A DNA stretch of 64,000 nt from Salisapilia sapeloensis (lineage: Eukaryota > Oomycota > Peronosporomycetes > Peronosporales > Salisapiliaceae), in contig JAADVB010000065.1 in assembly GCA_023334545.1 (NCBI GenBank), forward strand, positions 1 through 64,000. The letters are read 5' to 3'. Position numbers and translations under genes: made by a program. Under the pieces are notes generated by a model, which was not told where the DNA came from, searched no databases, and saw nothing but the letters and a program-made list of their open reading frames with translations. Shown piece after piece: positions 29,847 to 40,694 of the stretch; positions within the stretch are counted from its first letter, which is position 1, and each line of letters opens with the position of its first letter.

Positions 29847-30597
29847 ATGACGCTAACACCGAAGGTCAAGCAGCAACTATCCGAGTTCACTCACTCGCTG
29901 GCACATGCACCGCTTCAACTGTCCTCCCCTCCTTCACAACGAAGTTCGCCTTCCAAGTCGTCTGTGTCACCGACGTCGCCATCACACAGTAGATCGCCCC
30001 CACATGCACTCGCCGGACGAACGAAGCAAATGTGGACAGCAGAAGAGGTAAACACGTGACATGCCATATATGATCACTGTCGAGCAAGGTATTAACCATA
30101 CCTTTCATGATAGCACGAACGGTTCTTGGAAGCGCTGCAGCTATACCCAAGTGGCCCATGGAGAAGAATAGCTGAACACGTCGGTACGAAGAATGCCAGG
30201 TAAAGAGCGCTATAACATTAGCATGTACTATCAACCGTAAAGCTCATTCACCATCCATTGCAGGCAATCCATGAGCCACTGTCAAAAGTTTAGACAGAAG
30301 ATCACGCGGTGGCAACAGCAGCAAGCCGCCCAAGTTTCCAAACAAACATCGACCCACTGTAGTTCAACTGGTGGATCTACCGATACGAACGTGATCGTTA
30401 ATCATTACAAACCTATAAAGACGGAGCGTCAGAGACTATCGGAGTGTAGCAACCAATTAAAGAGCCTGCAGGTTCCGTCAGAGCCTCCATTTGATGTCGA
30501 CATGTCGGAAGAAGACTTTTTCGAAAAGGAGATTTTACCCATTTTGGAGAGTTTAGAAGATTTCCGTGATCAATATGACGAGAAAAATGGTAACTGA
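29847..30597 (+). CDS. Myb-like transcription factor, paralogue 7 (three exons)
   Basis: Exons are 29847-30047, 30114-30199 and 30264-30597, with introns of 66 and 64 bp. The product has 206 residues. It starts MTLTPKVKQQLSEF, a divergent form of the N-terminal box, then a Ser/Pro-rich spacer. The Myb repeat is at about 61-108 (MWTAEE, intron, HERFLEALQLYPSGPWRRIAEHVGT, KNAR, intron, QSMSHCQKFRQKI). The first intron matches paralogue 6. The second lies a few codons upstream of the usual site and in phase 2. The signature is SHCQKF rather than THAQKY. The tail is acidic with FFEKEILPILESLEDF, similar in character to the paralogue 3 tail. It lies 19 kb from the main cluster. Confidence 0.87.
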
Positions 30598-31578
30598 GTC
30601 GAATAAGACAAAGAGTACGGCAATGAACCGATGGATAAATGCCGAAGGAATGTATGAATGCAAAACGTTTAATGTGAAAAGTAAAGTATTTGCTTCCAAA
30701 GAGCGAATATCCATCAAAATTCGCATTCGGCTTGATGTAGCTTGTCGCATCTTGTACTCCATCTTTGCAAAATGCCTTTTACAACTCCTTGAGGGTTGCA
30801 TAGCTTAAGTAATTAATAGGTGTCGTAGAACCTATCCGCCCATCGACGTATTTAAAAAAAAATTGTCTAATATGCGGTAACAATCTAAATGTTAAATGCT
30901 GCTTTTAGGGTCATGCGTATCATTTGTTAGCTACTGAGTAGAATGCGTTCTTTCATAAAATGACGAATGCGCAATGACGACAAAATATTAACTCATGACG
31001 ACCTAATACGAACAGTCTTCCATGTACTTTCCCCATTATTTTTCTAAAGCCAGACAATATGCTACTGACCATGACAAACGGGTAGAAGAGGCGAGCAAAA
31101 CTCCTCAAGTACAGTAAAAATACTTGTACTATTTATTGGACATTTAGAATTATAGCTATGGTAACTTGGATTGTGTAGACTTGAGATCCACGTAAATGTG
31201 CGGTACAGTTTTAACATAGCTCACTTGAGAATTCGTCCCAAACAGCCGAAGTCGCATCTCCATATCGCGATACTATTGCAAAAGGGCTTGGGACCGTAGA
31301 GAATTTCCCCCTAGGGTGCCTCTTGAAAAATCGCCTTACATAGGGAACCATATACCCTTTTATAGTGATTATACTTGAAATTTATATGTGAAAATGTTTT
31401 ATACCAGAATTTGTATACGTCTTCAAGTAGATGAAGGAAAGAATTGTATGAATTAAAGCGAGTTTCTTTCTCTACTAAGATGACCTTCAATCTATGTAAA
31501 GTCTAAAATTTGTTGTCTTGTATTTACACACTTTTCTTCCTCCTCATTTACTCCCGTACAGTAGCTTGATCCCACAAG
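30598..31578. other. AT-rich gene-poor stretch downstream of Myb gene 7
   Basis: Nothing resembling a gene, RNA gene or transposon domain could be recognised. Base composition is clearly more AT-rich than the coding flanks. Confidence 0.5.
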
Positions 31579-31938
31579 TTAAGATTTTAAAGACGTAGAC
31601 GTATCATCTTTTAAGTTGCTGCACTCGCGGGTTTCTTTGAAGATGTGTTTTAATGCAGCGTTATCTGTTGCTGCAGTTGTAGGAGAGTAGAAAACAGTAT
31701 TTATCTTCTTGCCATTGACCCGAAATATAGGTGGACCTCGCTTGGCATCTCCTATCAAAGATGCTGGGTTCACTTTAAGGCAGCAGTCGTTGTCGATTTT
31801 GGGTCACAAGAGATACCGACCAAGCGTAATAGCATGGCCAAATAAACCAACGTCATTGTCGATTTCCTTTGGATATTTCTGAACCTTGTTTGTCTCTTTC
31901 AACTTCTCCGTAGCTGCAGTGTTATTCGTTTTGCTCAT
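31579..31938 (-). pseudogene. Possible small gene or gene relic, unrecognised
   Basis: From an ATG at 31938 a 43-codon frame encodes MSKTNNTAATEKLKETNK and on to GLFGHAITLGRYLL, then stops. The same frame reopens directly after the stop and runs to 31579 (VNPASLIGDAKRGPP, then INTVFYSPTTAATDN). A GT-AG intron starting at GTATCT would avoid the stop but would shift to a different downstream frame (a total of about 77 residues). I do not recognise either product. The stop between two open blocks with similar IDND strings (KEIDNDV and KIDNDCC) could mean an unusual intron, a decayed gene, or chance. Confidence 0.22.
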
Positions 31939-32537
31939 TGAGAGGTATAGGATGAAAGACTACGTTTGCGGCTGCACGATTTGAATGAAATGCACTAGAA
32001 ATTTGTCGAGGGTAGGGAATCCCTATGGAAAATCGCCATACTTCGGGGGCTCAGACAGGGTAGGGAGGGTGCCATACCTATGCGATGGTTCGGTGTCCTG
32101 CATTGCAACCCACACTTTAATAAAACAGTTTTACAAGTTGAAGTCCGGATATTCGTAGTCTGACCAACACACACTAGTCTTCTTATCTTTACTCAAAACT
32201 TTTTACCTTCCAAGCCACCTTCCATCCTCTTGTCGAATGCAGCCGTAATAAAATTTAAACCTCTTGTCCATGTAAAGCAGGTTCTCTAAAAGTTATTTAG
32301 CTATTCGTTTTAACGCCTACCACCCAAATGAAGCCAGATTCGAGTAGAGTTAAACGACTCAGTCATGGCAGCGTGAAAGCAACAAGCTATTGCTGGATTT
32401 ATTTACCACGTCACGTGCAATTCTCGTAGTAACTATCCATCCCACTCCATTCTGCTTGGAAGCGACATTTTCAGTTTACGCCTATACAAAAAGCAATATA
32501 AAACTTCAACCTTCATTTTTGATCAGCAAGAGACGAT
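31939..32537. other. Upstream region of the lipase gene
   Basis: About 600 bp with no supported gene. It includes a short G-rich run (GGGTAGGGAGGG) around 32060. Confidence 0.45.
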
Positions 32538-34782
32538 ATGCGCCGTCTGCTCCACGTCCGACGCAGCCTCCACAGGAACTACGCCTTCCGCAAGCTTCAT
32601 AGGAAGCATCCACAAGCCCATAGATGTCTCTCTACTATAATCACAAGCAACGATAGCGACGAAACGGAAGGAACGCATCCAGCAGAGTTCCACGATCTGC
32701 CTGGCGCCGAAGAGCTAGACAAGGATGATAACGCACTGCTTCCAGCTCTACGCGTTCTATCAGAGGCACTCACAATGGCTCGGGAAAGCCCTGCTATCAA
32801 GCGGTGGACTTCCACCGAATGGCTCATGGGTCTGACCGTACTCGCTCAGCACCGCTCGAATCAACGACGTAAAGGAGATACGGTCGCCGTTTCCACTCGC
32901 TTCGAGCATTCCAGCAGTCGTTTTCCGCTTGAAAAAGACAAGTTGCAAACGTTGCTGCGCCATGTACGCACGAGTGATGCTGTGTATGAACGCAACGTCT
33001 CGTCCTTTTGCACACATACAGACTTTACGGAAGACCAAGTTCTTCGGACACACACGGGCGGCTTCTTCTCTCCCAAGTTCCACCTCGTACTAGACCATGA
33101 CCACAAAGAAATCGTCCTGACAGTCCGAGGATCGGCGTCCATTCTAGACTTTGTCACCGACCTGCACATGTGGAACGAACCTTTTCACGACGGACAAGGC
33201 CATCGAGGCATGGTACACGCCGCCAATTGGCTCGTGGCGCATCTAAAGGATGAACTAGTAGACTTACAGCATGAATACACTTCTTATCAAGTCGTTCTTA
33301 CAGGGCACAGCCTCGGCGCCGCTGTTGCTGCCTTGGCCACCATTCGTCTCCAGGACGAGATTCCAAACATCCGCTGCTATGGCTTTGGTACAGCTGCGTG
33401 TGTGACGAAAGATATCGCTCATAAATGTGCAGACTGTGTCACGACAATCGTTTATGGCGACGACTGTGTGCCTCGGCTGCATCAGCACTCGATCATCGAT
33501 CTGCACGATGAAGTCGCTTTATTTGACTGGAGACAGACACTAAAAGACATGGTCAAGGAAGGCGTGGAAGATCAAAAGATGATTATGCAGAAGACGACAG
33601 AGACACAGATCGAGGGACTAAGACAAAAGCTGGAGGCCCTGACACTCGTAAGAGAGAACGAGAACAGTGCTTTATCCAAGCTTGGACACTTGCTATCTGT
33701 ATACGCACCTTCATGCTAATATCTGAGGAACACAGGCCTAACAGAGTACATAGAACTGGTCGGAGCTGTTTCCAAACAAGACCGAAGGCTCCATGTCAGC
33801 GTCGTGGAACGCGACTCGCGCGTCCTTCCAGATGGATCGTCTTGCACTCGACCGAGTCGAGTCGATTAAAAACTTATTTATGTCTGATAGGAAAGAGGAT
33901 AAGAAGGGAAAGAGTAAGAAAGAAAGCTCTTCTTTCTGGTGGAAGCAGATGGAGTCGTCTGTCGATGCACTCGAGTTGCTTAGTGACTCGGTGAACAAAC
34001 CAGAGGAGCTCGAAAGACTACTAACTGAATCCAAGAAACTATTGGCGAAAACGTCTCAATCGGCCAAAAAGGGATCCGTTGCTGCGAAAGGTGCGCTTTA
34101 CATTGATGCAGATGGCTGACAGTACCTCACGTTGCTTGTAGTACCGCCGCAAGTGCGTAAGTTCCAGGAGCGGATTGACGGTGTCATTAAAAAGACGTCC
34201 GACTCGCTCAGTTCTGCTTTTAAAGACAAAATATCCGAGGTATCCGATGCTGTAGCTTCGAACGTTCATGACTATGTCGAAAGCGTCAAGGACGAAGCAC
34301 AGACGTGGACGACAAAACTCCGAAAGTCTTTCAAAGGAATGTCTTCATCCAACTCGAGCGGTGCGAAGCGAGAGGACATTGAATCCATGTTCCAGGCACT
34401 AGAAGCAGACACACTTGCACTACCGTCTACTAGTTGTAGCGACAAGACATCCAGTGAGAAGGCTCCATCCAAGTCAGAGCTAGAAGCACAAGAAGAGGCA
34501 CGGGATATGATTGAAAAGGAGGCTGCTAGTCAAGAGATCGAAGGAACGACGGAAGAATTGATGCATGACCCACTCTACCCTCCTGGACGACTACTGTACT
34601 TGAGCAGACCTACGGAAGATGGAAAAGAACTGGATCTGGTTGAAGTGGAAAACGACGAGTTTCAGCATATCGTTCTGTCGAATCGTATGCTGCTAGACCA
34701 CTTGTGTACGACATACGAAAAAGTGCTGCAAGAAGTGGAGAAGAAGTGGATTGAAAAGGACACAGAGATCGAAGCCAAGTAG
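32538..34782 (+). CDS. Class 3 lipase, diacylglycerol-lipase-like (three exons)
   Basis: Exons are 32538-33698, 33754-34090 and 34142-34782, with introns of 55 and 51 bp. The product has 712 residues. The alpha/beta-hydrolase core carries the nucleophile elbow VVLTGHSLGAAVA (Ser258) and a following VYGDDCVPRL segment with the likely catalytic Asp (308/309). The third exon contains DPLYPPGRLLYLSRP (LYPPGR at 644-649) and IVLSNRMLLDHL, the C-terminal block typical of sn-1 diacylglycerol lipases. That block probably supplies the catalytic His. Between them lie about 200 residues of Lys/Ser-rich, helical sequence, an insertion not needed for the core. The N-terminus is strongly basic (MRRLLHVRRSLHRNYAF), possibly a mitochondrial or signal-anchor sequence. 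Expected reaction: hydrolysis of acylglycerols. The exact substrate is unknown. Confidence 0.88.
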
Positions 34783-35112
34783 ACACTACTAACATGCCCA
34801 GACAAATAGATGATAGACGTCTACTCTACTCTTTTAAAGCATTCATGCTTGTCTTACTTGGGAATTTGTTCAAGAATTTGTAAGATTTCTTGCAGCCAGT
34901 CTTTCATGTCGGTAGATGGGATGTCATCCACCTTATTCCACGAGTCTTCTTTGCACCAGGCTATCTTAGTAACGAAACTAGTTGTAGCCTCTCGCTTTGC
35001 GAGAGGTATAACACGTTAGGATGGTTGATGAACATTTAGGGTGGATAAAGGAGCAAATAATACATTCTATTGTTATGCAACAGCCACTAAATTGCGTGGA
35101 GACAAATATATT

Positions 35113-35131
35113 TATATATATATATATATAT
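35113..35131. repeat. TA dinucleotide microsatellite
   Basis: About nine TA units in a row within an AT-rich intergenic region. Confidence 0.9.
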
Positions 35132-35836
35132 TGATCTTTCGATCACGTTTTTTAATTCTATCTTACATCATGCGTTCTATAGAATGTGTTCGCGCTAAGT
35201 ACTGAGTCGGCATAATTAGGATTCACATGTTGAAACTCTGATAACGATGATCGAATCGGGCGCTTCTGTGTTTGTTGGGAATAGATGATTTTGATTTGCC
35301 ACTTGCCATTGGAAACCTAGCGAAACACTTTAGGTGAGTACTGACGTCCAGGACTGAAAATAGTCCTAAACCTAAGATGGATCCATGACTGTCCAGGATT
35401 GGTTCAGTATCAGTCAAGGATTTGCAATGATTAGCTATAAATTATTCGAGCCAATTAAAATGACTTGAAATATATGAAGAATCGCGGTAATTTGTAACTT
35501 GTACATAGAAATCTTGAAAATCGACCAAGTACATGGTTCCTGGTACAAGACTTCATGTGGACGATTCATATCGATATACGAGGGAAAAAAGTGGACTGAA
35601 AGCAAAAGTGCATTACTAAAGTATATCTATTCGATGCTGTTATCCTTATCTCGACCAAGTGAAGGCCTTTCATATCGGCCGTATGTCTACGCTTGTACAA
35701 TCATGATCGACCAATATGTAGTAACGTAGCCTTTTGACAAGCACAAAGAGATTGTATTCATTGTTTATCGGGCTAAACTACACAGCACTGCTTGCCTGCA
35801 GGCTAATGTCTAGTTCAATCCAACGATAGTTAGCGG

Positions 35837-35874
35837 TATTGACTTGCACAAGTGATATTGACTGGCACAAGCGA
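35837..35874. repeat. Tandem duplication of a 19-base unit
   Basis: Two adjacent copies beginning TATTGACT and containing GCACAAG differ at 2 of 19 positions. Confidence 0.75.
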
Positions 35875-37542
35875 CATCATTCGCAACACTACCTTCACTT
35901 GCCAGTTTCATGAATTGTAACCTTACCACCACCTTCGTTTATGGTCTCACCTGTGCTGTTATGCCGCCATCGCCATTGGCCACCATGCTGGCTTGCTCAG
36001 TATACAGAGAATATATATGTGAGAACTAAATGTCAAGTATCCTCTTAGCCAGCCAATTATTTCTGAAACTTACAATAATTCCAGTCCTGGCTTAGTCTTG
36101 GATGTAGAATCCTGTCCTGGTACTGCTCCTAATACGAGGGTAGGTTTAAAATAATCCTGAACAACAGTATTTGCGTATATAAAACTGCATACCCCGTTAC
36201 TACGCCATTAAGTGATCTATCTGTTCAATCTGTCGTGCTGGAATCACCAGTATTAGCGCCTGATGTTATACCTATCATCATCAACAAGGTGGTCGTGGTT
36301 GCAAAGACGAGATAGAAGAAGGAATGCCACCGGTTCCGCTTAATGTCCTAGACGGCGTATACCGATGGGTCCGTTTAGCTTGTATCCATGGATAGGCAAT
36401 TCGAGCATGTACGTAAAGGGGTATATTTTTGTAGTGTGCCAATACAGCTTTATCCAAGAACGAACGTACAGAGCTTAAGTTTTATAATTGGCAAAGTGAA
36501 CGGAAATATAAAGTCGGTAGTGGTGCTTAGGAGAAAGAAGTACAACAGCAAAGCATTATGAAGTAGTCAGAACAGAGTAAAAGGCAAAAGTATGGCATTT
36601 ATGCTGCCGAGTAAGGCTTTGCAAAGTTACAAGCAACTTCAGGAGCGCCAAGACCATAACAGATTCGAAGCATTCCAACAATAATCACAATTAGCCGTCA
36701 AACTTTGTGCCCTGGGGCTATTCGTCTTCCGGAAAGAAACATTCATGCTTTTTCCTGGTCGTCATATCACTCAGTCGACAGTCCGTCCCGATGCTTTCCT
36801 CGACTATTCGAGGCAGAAGACGGGGTTAACTCGAGAGGCAAAACCGAAATGTTGAAGGAATCATAACATTTGTGGAAATATAACTTTGAGTGTTTTGTTT
36901 GCTTTTGCGCTATCGGGACCGTCGTAAACGTCGGCTGTGGTGTTAAGTAACACGCGGAAATAATAGATTGTGCGGAAGTATCTTTACTCGGCGAATACGC
37001 TCTCTTCTTTCCACCAATGCCTTGAAACCTTTCTTTCCATCAAAAATTTATTTAGACAGTTCGAAAGCTTAAAAGAGATGGAGACATATACTTCGCAGAG
37101 ATATAAGTATCGCACATGTACGCTCGTCACATGCTCTAAGACGATGAAAAGACAAACATAATGGTCTCATCTACTATATAATTTGCTTTATCATTGCATT
37201 TGCTCCGGAAACCTCGATCAAGTAGGTTTTCCATAAACAACAAAATTGGATAGAGCTGACCGTCGTATTGCGGTGTATTCTAGTTTGCGCTGACTGTCCG
37301 TATCTAGTAGATGGATATCATAGAGTTATCTAAATTGTATCGGTCCTAATGTCGAAAGTCGAAAAATCTGGCTGTTTAGCGCTGGACATATCGAAAGTCT
37401 GTCCCTGCCCTTGCTATGGAAAGCCACTTGCCACTTACTGGCCATGAGTCGGAGCACCAGCATGTCATTCGATGAGGAGTCGTAAGGAACGATCACTACC
37501 AAATTTCATCCCTTCTACTTACGTTGCTTTCGTCTGACCACT

Positions 37543-38238
37543 ATGATATCATCTCACGTGATAAAAGAGCTTCAGACAGTGCGCAATCTACAGCACTACT
37601 TGCCTACAGCACCACGTTCAGAAGGTGGATGGAGTTCACAAGAGGAAGATCGGTTTTGGGAAGCCCTCGAGCTCTTTCCTCAAGGGCCTTGGACGTATAT
37701 AGCCGAGCACATCGGCACTCGGTCAACTCGGCAGGCAATGACGAGGGGACAAAAGCTTAGACAGAAGCTCATGCGGTGGCGAGATCGATTGCAATCGCTG
37801 CCGACGACTGCTGGAATGGCGGAAGAACTAGTCGCTACTGATCACAATGTCGAGAGATGGCAATATCAAGAGAATCATCGTAGCGATTTTGCAGTCAATG
37901 CACAAGGTGAAGGTATTACGGCAAATAGTGCGACGCCAGTGGAAATGGACACTCACGTAGGACGAGAGCGAGAATTTGAACGTAAATGCGCTGATCTGAC
38001 CTTGTCTCCAAGTTCAGGTAAGTCTTCCGTTGCAATTGAGTTGTATTGACAGTCTTTCCATGTGCACGACACTTACTAACGGTTGCGTGTCTTCTCAGGC
38101 GCTTTAATGGACGAGTTGGAGGATGCACAGGACGTATTCAGCATTGCGCCGATTCAAAATTCCGACCCTATATTCGCGCTCACAAGTCTACCACATGACG
38201 AATTGCACGAATTGCTGTCTGTCCTACAAGATGACTGA
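37543..38238 (+). CDS. Myb-like transcription factor, paralogue 8, degenerate signature (two exons)
   Basis: Exons are 37543-38017 and 38099-38238, with an 81-bp intron containing a good branch site (ACTTACTAAC). The product has 204 residues. It starts MISSHVIKELQTV, a weak form of the family N-terminal box. The Myb repeat at about 29-76 (GWSSQEEDRFWEAL, QGPWTYIAEHIGT, TRQAMTRGQKLRQKL) has TRGQKL in place of THAQKY and no intron inside the repeat. The intron lies near the C-terminus instead. The tail ends acidic and hydrophobic (PHDELHELLSVLQDD). It is the most divergent member, by sequence and gene structure, in this window. Confidence 0.87.
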
Positions 38239-38394
38239 ATCTGATAGTTCCTTGTATGTATCTTTGTTGTGTCGTGAGGACGTCGAAAACAAACATGCAG
38301 TGCACACTATTTTTCTCTTTTCATAGCAAGTTGAACTTGAGTGAAGTATGGAACAAAAAAAGAAAAACACTAAACCAGACAACGAAAGCTCCAA

Positions 38395-39381
38395 ATGGAT
38401 TTTGAAGGCTTTGTTTGGCTTTTGGATGCTGGTGGCGGATGGTTTGGCCGGGATCGATGGATAGAGACACCGCTCTTCATTCGCTCGACCTATGTCGAGT
38501 TTATGCAGTCGCATCAATCTGTATTACAGTTCCAAAATGCCGATTATATCGTCCATAGCTCTCAAGGGTCTGGTGTCGAGCACCAAGAAACCCATCGCAT
38601 ATTGATAAAGCTCGCGGTACGGAAGCTAGAGGATCTACGCAAGTCGTACATTTATCATACTGCCACAAAGACAACTCAAATTGAATTTTACGCCGAATCG
38701 GACGATGTATATCAAGAAATTCTTCGCAGTTTCCAATCCAAAACGACTACGACAAAGGACTTGAGTGTCGTCATAAATGATGCTTTTCAAGCACTCGAAA
38801 TGGCTCAAAAAGCGTCAGGACGTGGAGAGTCGACAAAAGCTGTAAAGCTTTATAATGATGCTCAAATGGGCTTCACTACAGCTGCCAAGGGCGTCGTCGA
38901 CAGTAAACGAAAAGAGCTTTTCAAAACCCAATGCGAAGACATCCAAAAAAATATTGATGAAATACAAAAATCATGTCTCGATCTACTAGAATTCCAAGTT
39001 GAAAGCAACAACGATGCAAGGACGATGGAGGAGAGGATGCATGAGTTGGACGATTTTGCACAACAGAGAGCAGCGCATAGAGCTCAAGATGAGAAAAGCA
39101 CGGACCCGAAAGACTTGGCAGTCCGACTGAGTGCATTGAAGAATGAGCGTCGGAAGGCCTCGAGTATTCAAGCCCTAACGTCTCGACTGCAAAAGCTACG
39201 TGGTCACGAAAGTGAGCAAGATGGAGACCGTGAAAGTTCTTCCGAAGTGAACCGAATCATTCAACAGGCTCAAGATGAAGTCACGCTTGGATTGGCACAA
39301 GAAGAAAATATGTCTGACCTAGATAGAGACTCCAGTTCTTCGGATGAACAAAGTGACGAAAAGTCTTCTTTCAATTGCTAA
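38395..39381 (+). CDS. MIT-like domain protein with two MIM1-like motifs
   Basis: Single exon, 328 residues. Residues 30-115 end in an amphipathic helix after TTQIEFYAES, as a PH- or GRAM-like fold would; this is tentative. Residues 122-192 form a three-helix MIT-like segment (INDAFQALEMAQKASGRGES, then AVKLYNDAQMGFTTAAKGV). Two short motifs follow: LAVRLSALK (241-249) and LTSRLQKLR (261-269). Both fit the LxxRLxxL(K/R) pattern by which ESCRT-III tails bind MIT domains. The tail is acidic and Ser-rich. A function in ESCRT, VPS4 or abscission biology is inferred; the double motif recalls ANCHR/ZFYVE19 but there is no FYVE finger. The 3' end faces the annexin gene across 22 bp. Confidence 0.7.
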   Translation: MDFEGFVWLLDAGGGWFGRDRWIETPLFIRSTYVEFMQSHQSVLQFQNADYIVHSSQGSGVEHQETHRILIKLAVRKLEDLRKSYIYHTATKTTQIEFYAESDDVYQEILRSFQSKTTTTKDLSVVINDAFQALEMAQKASGRGESTKAVKLYNDAQMGFTTAAKGVVDSKRKELFKTQCEDIQKNIDEIQKSCLDLLEFQVESNNDARTMEERMHELDDFAQQRAAHRAQDEKSTDPKDLAVRLSALKNERRKASSIQALTSRLQKLRGHESEQDGDRESSSEVNRIIQQAQDEVTLGLAQEENMSDLDRDSSSSDEQSDEKSSFNC

Positions 39382-39403
39382 CTCAAAGGCAGTTGCTTTC
39401 AAA

Positions 39404-40374
39404 TTAAAAAACGGGCTGCATGGCGCTGTCGTAGATAGCCAAGAGCAGATCGTGGTAGTCGGCCGTCGTCGCCTCATCGATACTCTCGCGCAGATTCTTG
39501 CCGTACGCCTCTTCGTACATTTCGGACACTCGGGGCAGAACAGAGAAGTAGCGGACGATTGCGTGGCTCAACATGCTGCCGCTGTCTGTGCTGATCTCCT
39601 CGATGGCGGTGTTGAAGTGGCCGGCAAGCGCCGAGGTTGGCTCGATTGCCATCTGAATGCTGAACAGCAGAGCATCCTTGGCTTCATCCTCAAACTCCTC
39701 TTCAACCTGACCCTTCACCGACTCATCAGCGTTGCCCGTCATAATGACACTGACGTGATTCACGAGGTCTTCTTTGATCGATTCACCAGGCTCATCGCCG
39801 TCGTCCGCGTCCTTCTCGGCAGCCTTCAACGCTGCAATCATCACGTCCTTGAAGTCTCCAGACAGGTTACTGTCAAAGAAAGCCTCCAAGTCTTCATCGT
39901 ATGCCTTCTGGAATGTCTGACGCAAGATAGCGATCTCACCTTTGGTTCTTCCCATCACAATCTACATGATACTTGAGCTCATGTTTCTTTTAGTAAAAAG
40001 ACAAAAATACGTACAGGAAAGATGGCCTTCTTATCGTCTGTGAAGAATCCAGTGGCGTTCTTCAAAAGAGAAGCTTCCGCATCCGGAAGTGGAGTGCACA
40101 GCAGCTTGAGCAAGTCACGGTAGGCGCCAGAGGTTTCACCCTTGACTTCGTCCTTGAGGTTAACTCCAAAGATCTTCTTGTAGTAGTGCGCAACGAGGAA
40201 GCGGTTTTCTGGCCTGGACGCCGCCAATGCTTCACTCAAAAGCTTTTCGTTCGTGCCGACGCCGACACACGCCTCTTTCACTTGCTCGACGGTGATATTA
40301 ACATCAACCGGGATCAAGTTCTGGTCCATTTGCGTGGACAAGTGGAAGGCAGCGGAAGGATAGAGGTGCAACAT
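39404..40374 (-). CDS. Annexin (two exons)
   Basis: Exons are 40374-40015 and 39961-39404, with a 53-bp intron. The product has 305 residues, close to the usual four-repeat annexin core. Repeat 1 is clear: VKEACVGVGTNEKLLSEAL, then FGVNLKDEVKGETSGAYRDL, with the GxGT loop and the acidic residue about 38 positions on, as needed for a type II calcium site. Later repeats keep the helical pattern (MYEEAYGKNLRESIDE) but lack an obvious GxGT loop. By family it binds acidic phospholipids in a calcium-dependent way; oomycete annexins have been linked to cell-wall glucan synthase complexes. A second in-frame ATG at 40329 could also serve. Confidence 0.88.
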
Positions 40375-40694
40375 CTTGTTGTCGCGGTCTTGTGGGGTAG
40401 ATGGATCTTTCGGAAATGAGTTGGGAGAGCGTTTTTTCGATAGAAATCAGGTTACACTTGCTATTTGTATGCAAGGAACGACGGAGAAAAAGATGGCTTT
40501 GAAATCGATCTCAATGGTTTCGTATGTCGTTAGTAGACTTTACGCGCCGATGCAATTAGTTTCGTCTAGTGGTAGTCACAGGCAAGGAGAAGAAGAGGTT
40601 CGTTGGTGCTGCATGCATCCTCATTGGAACATTGGTGGTACAAGGCATAGAGGCAGAACTGAAATCGAAGTCAAAGTATACTGCAAAATACTCG

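Larger units (their letters stand above)
34783..37542. other. 2.8-kb AT-rich gene-poor stretch before Myb gene 8
   Basis: No recognisable gene. It includes a TA microsatellite (35113-35131), a 19-base imperfect tandem duplication (35837-35874) and the upstream region of Myb gene 8. A TTCGCAA occurs at 35880. I could not recognise transposon coding sequence or long terminal repeats. Confidence 0.5.

Noticed and set aside
35340-36130. Recurrent CCAGGA and TCCTGG strings suggesting terminal repeats of a transposon
   Set aside because: The two regions do not align beyond a few bases in either orientation, and no transposase or reverse transcriptase coding is present.
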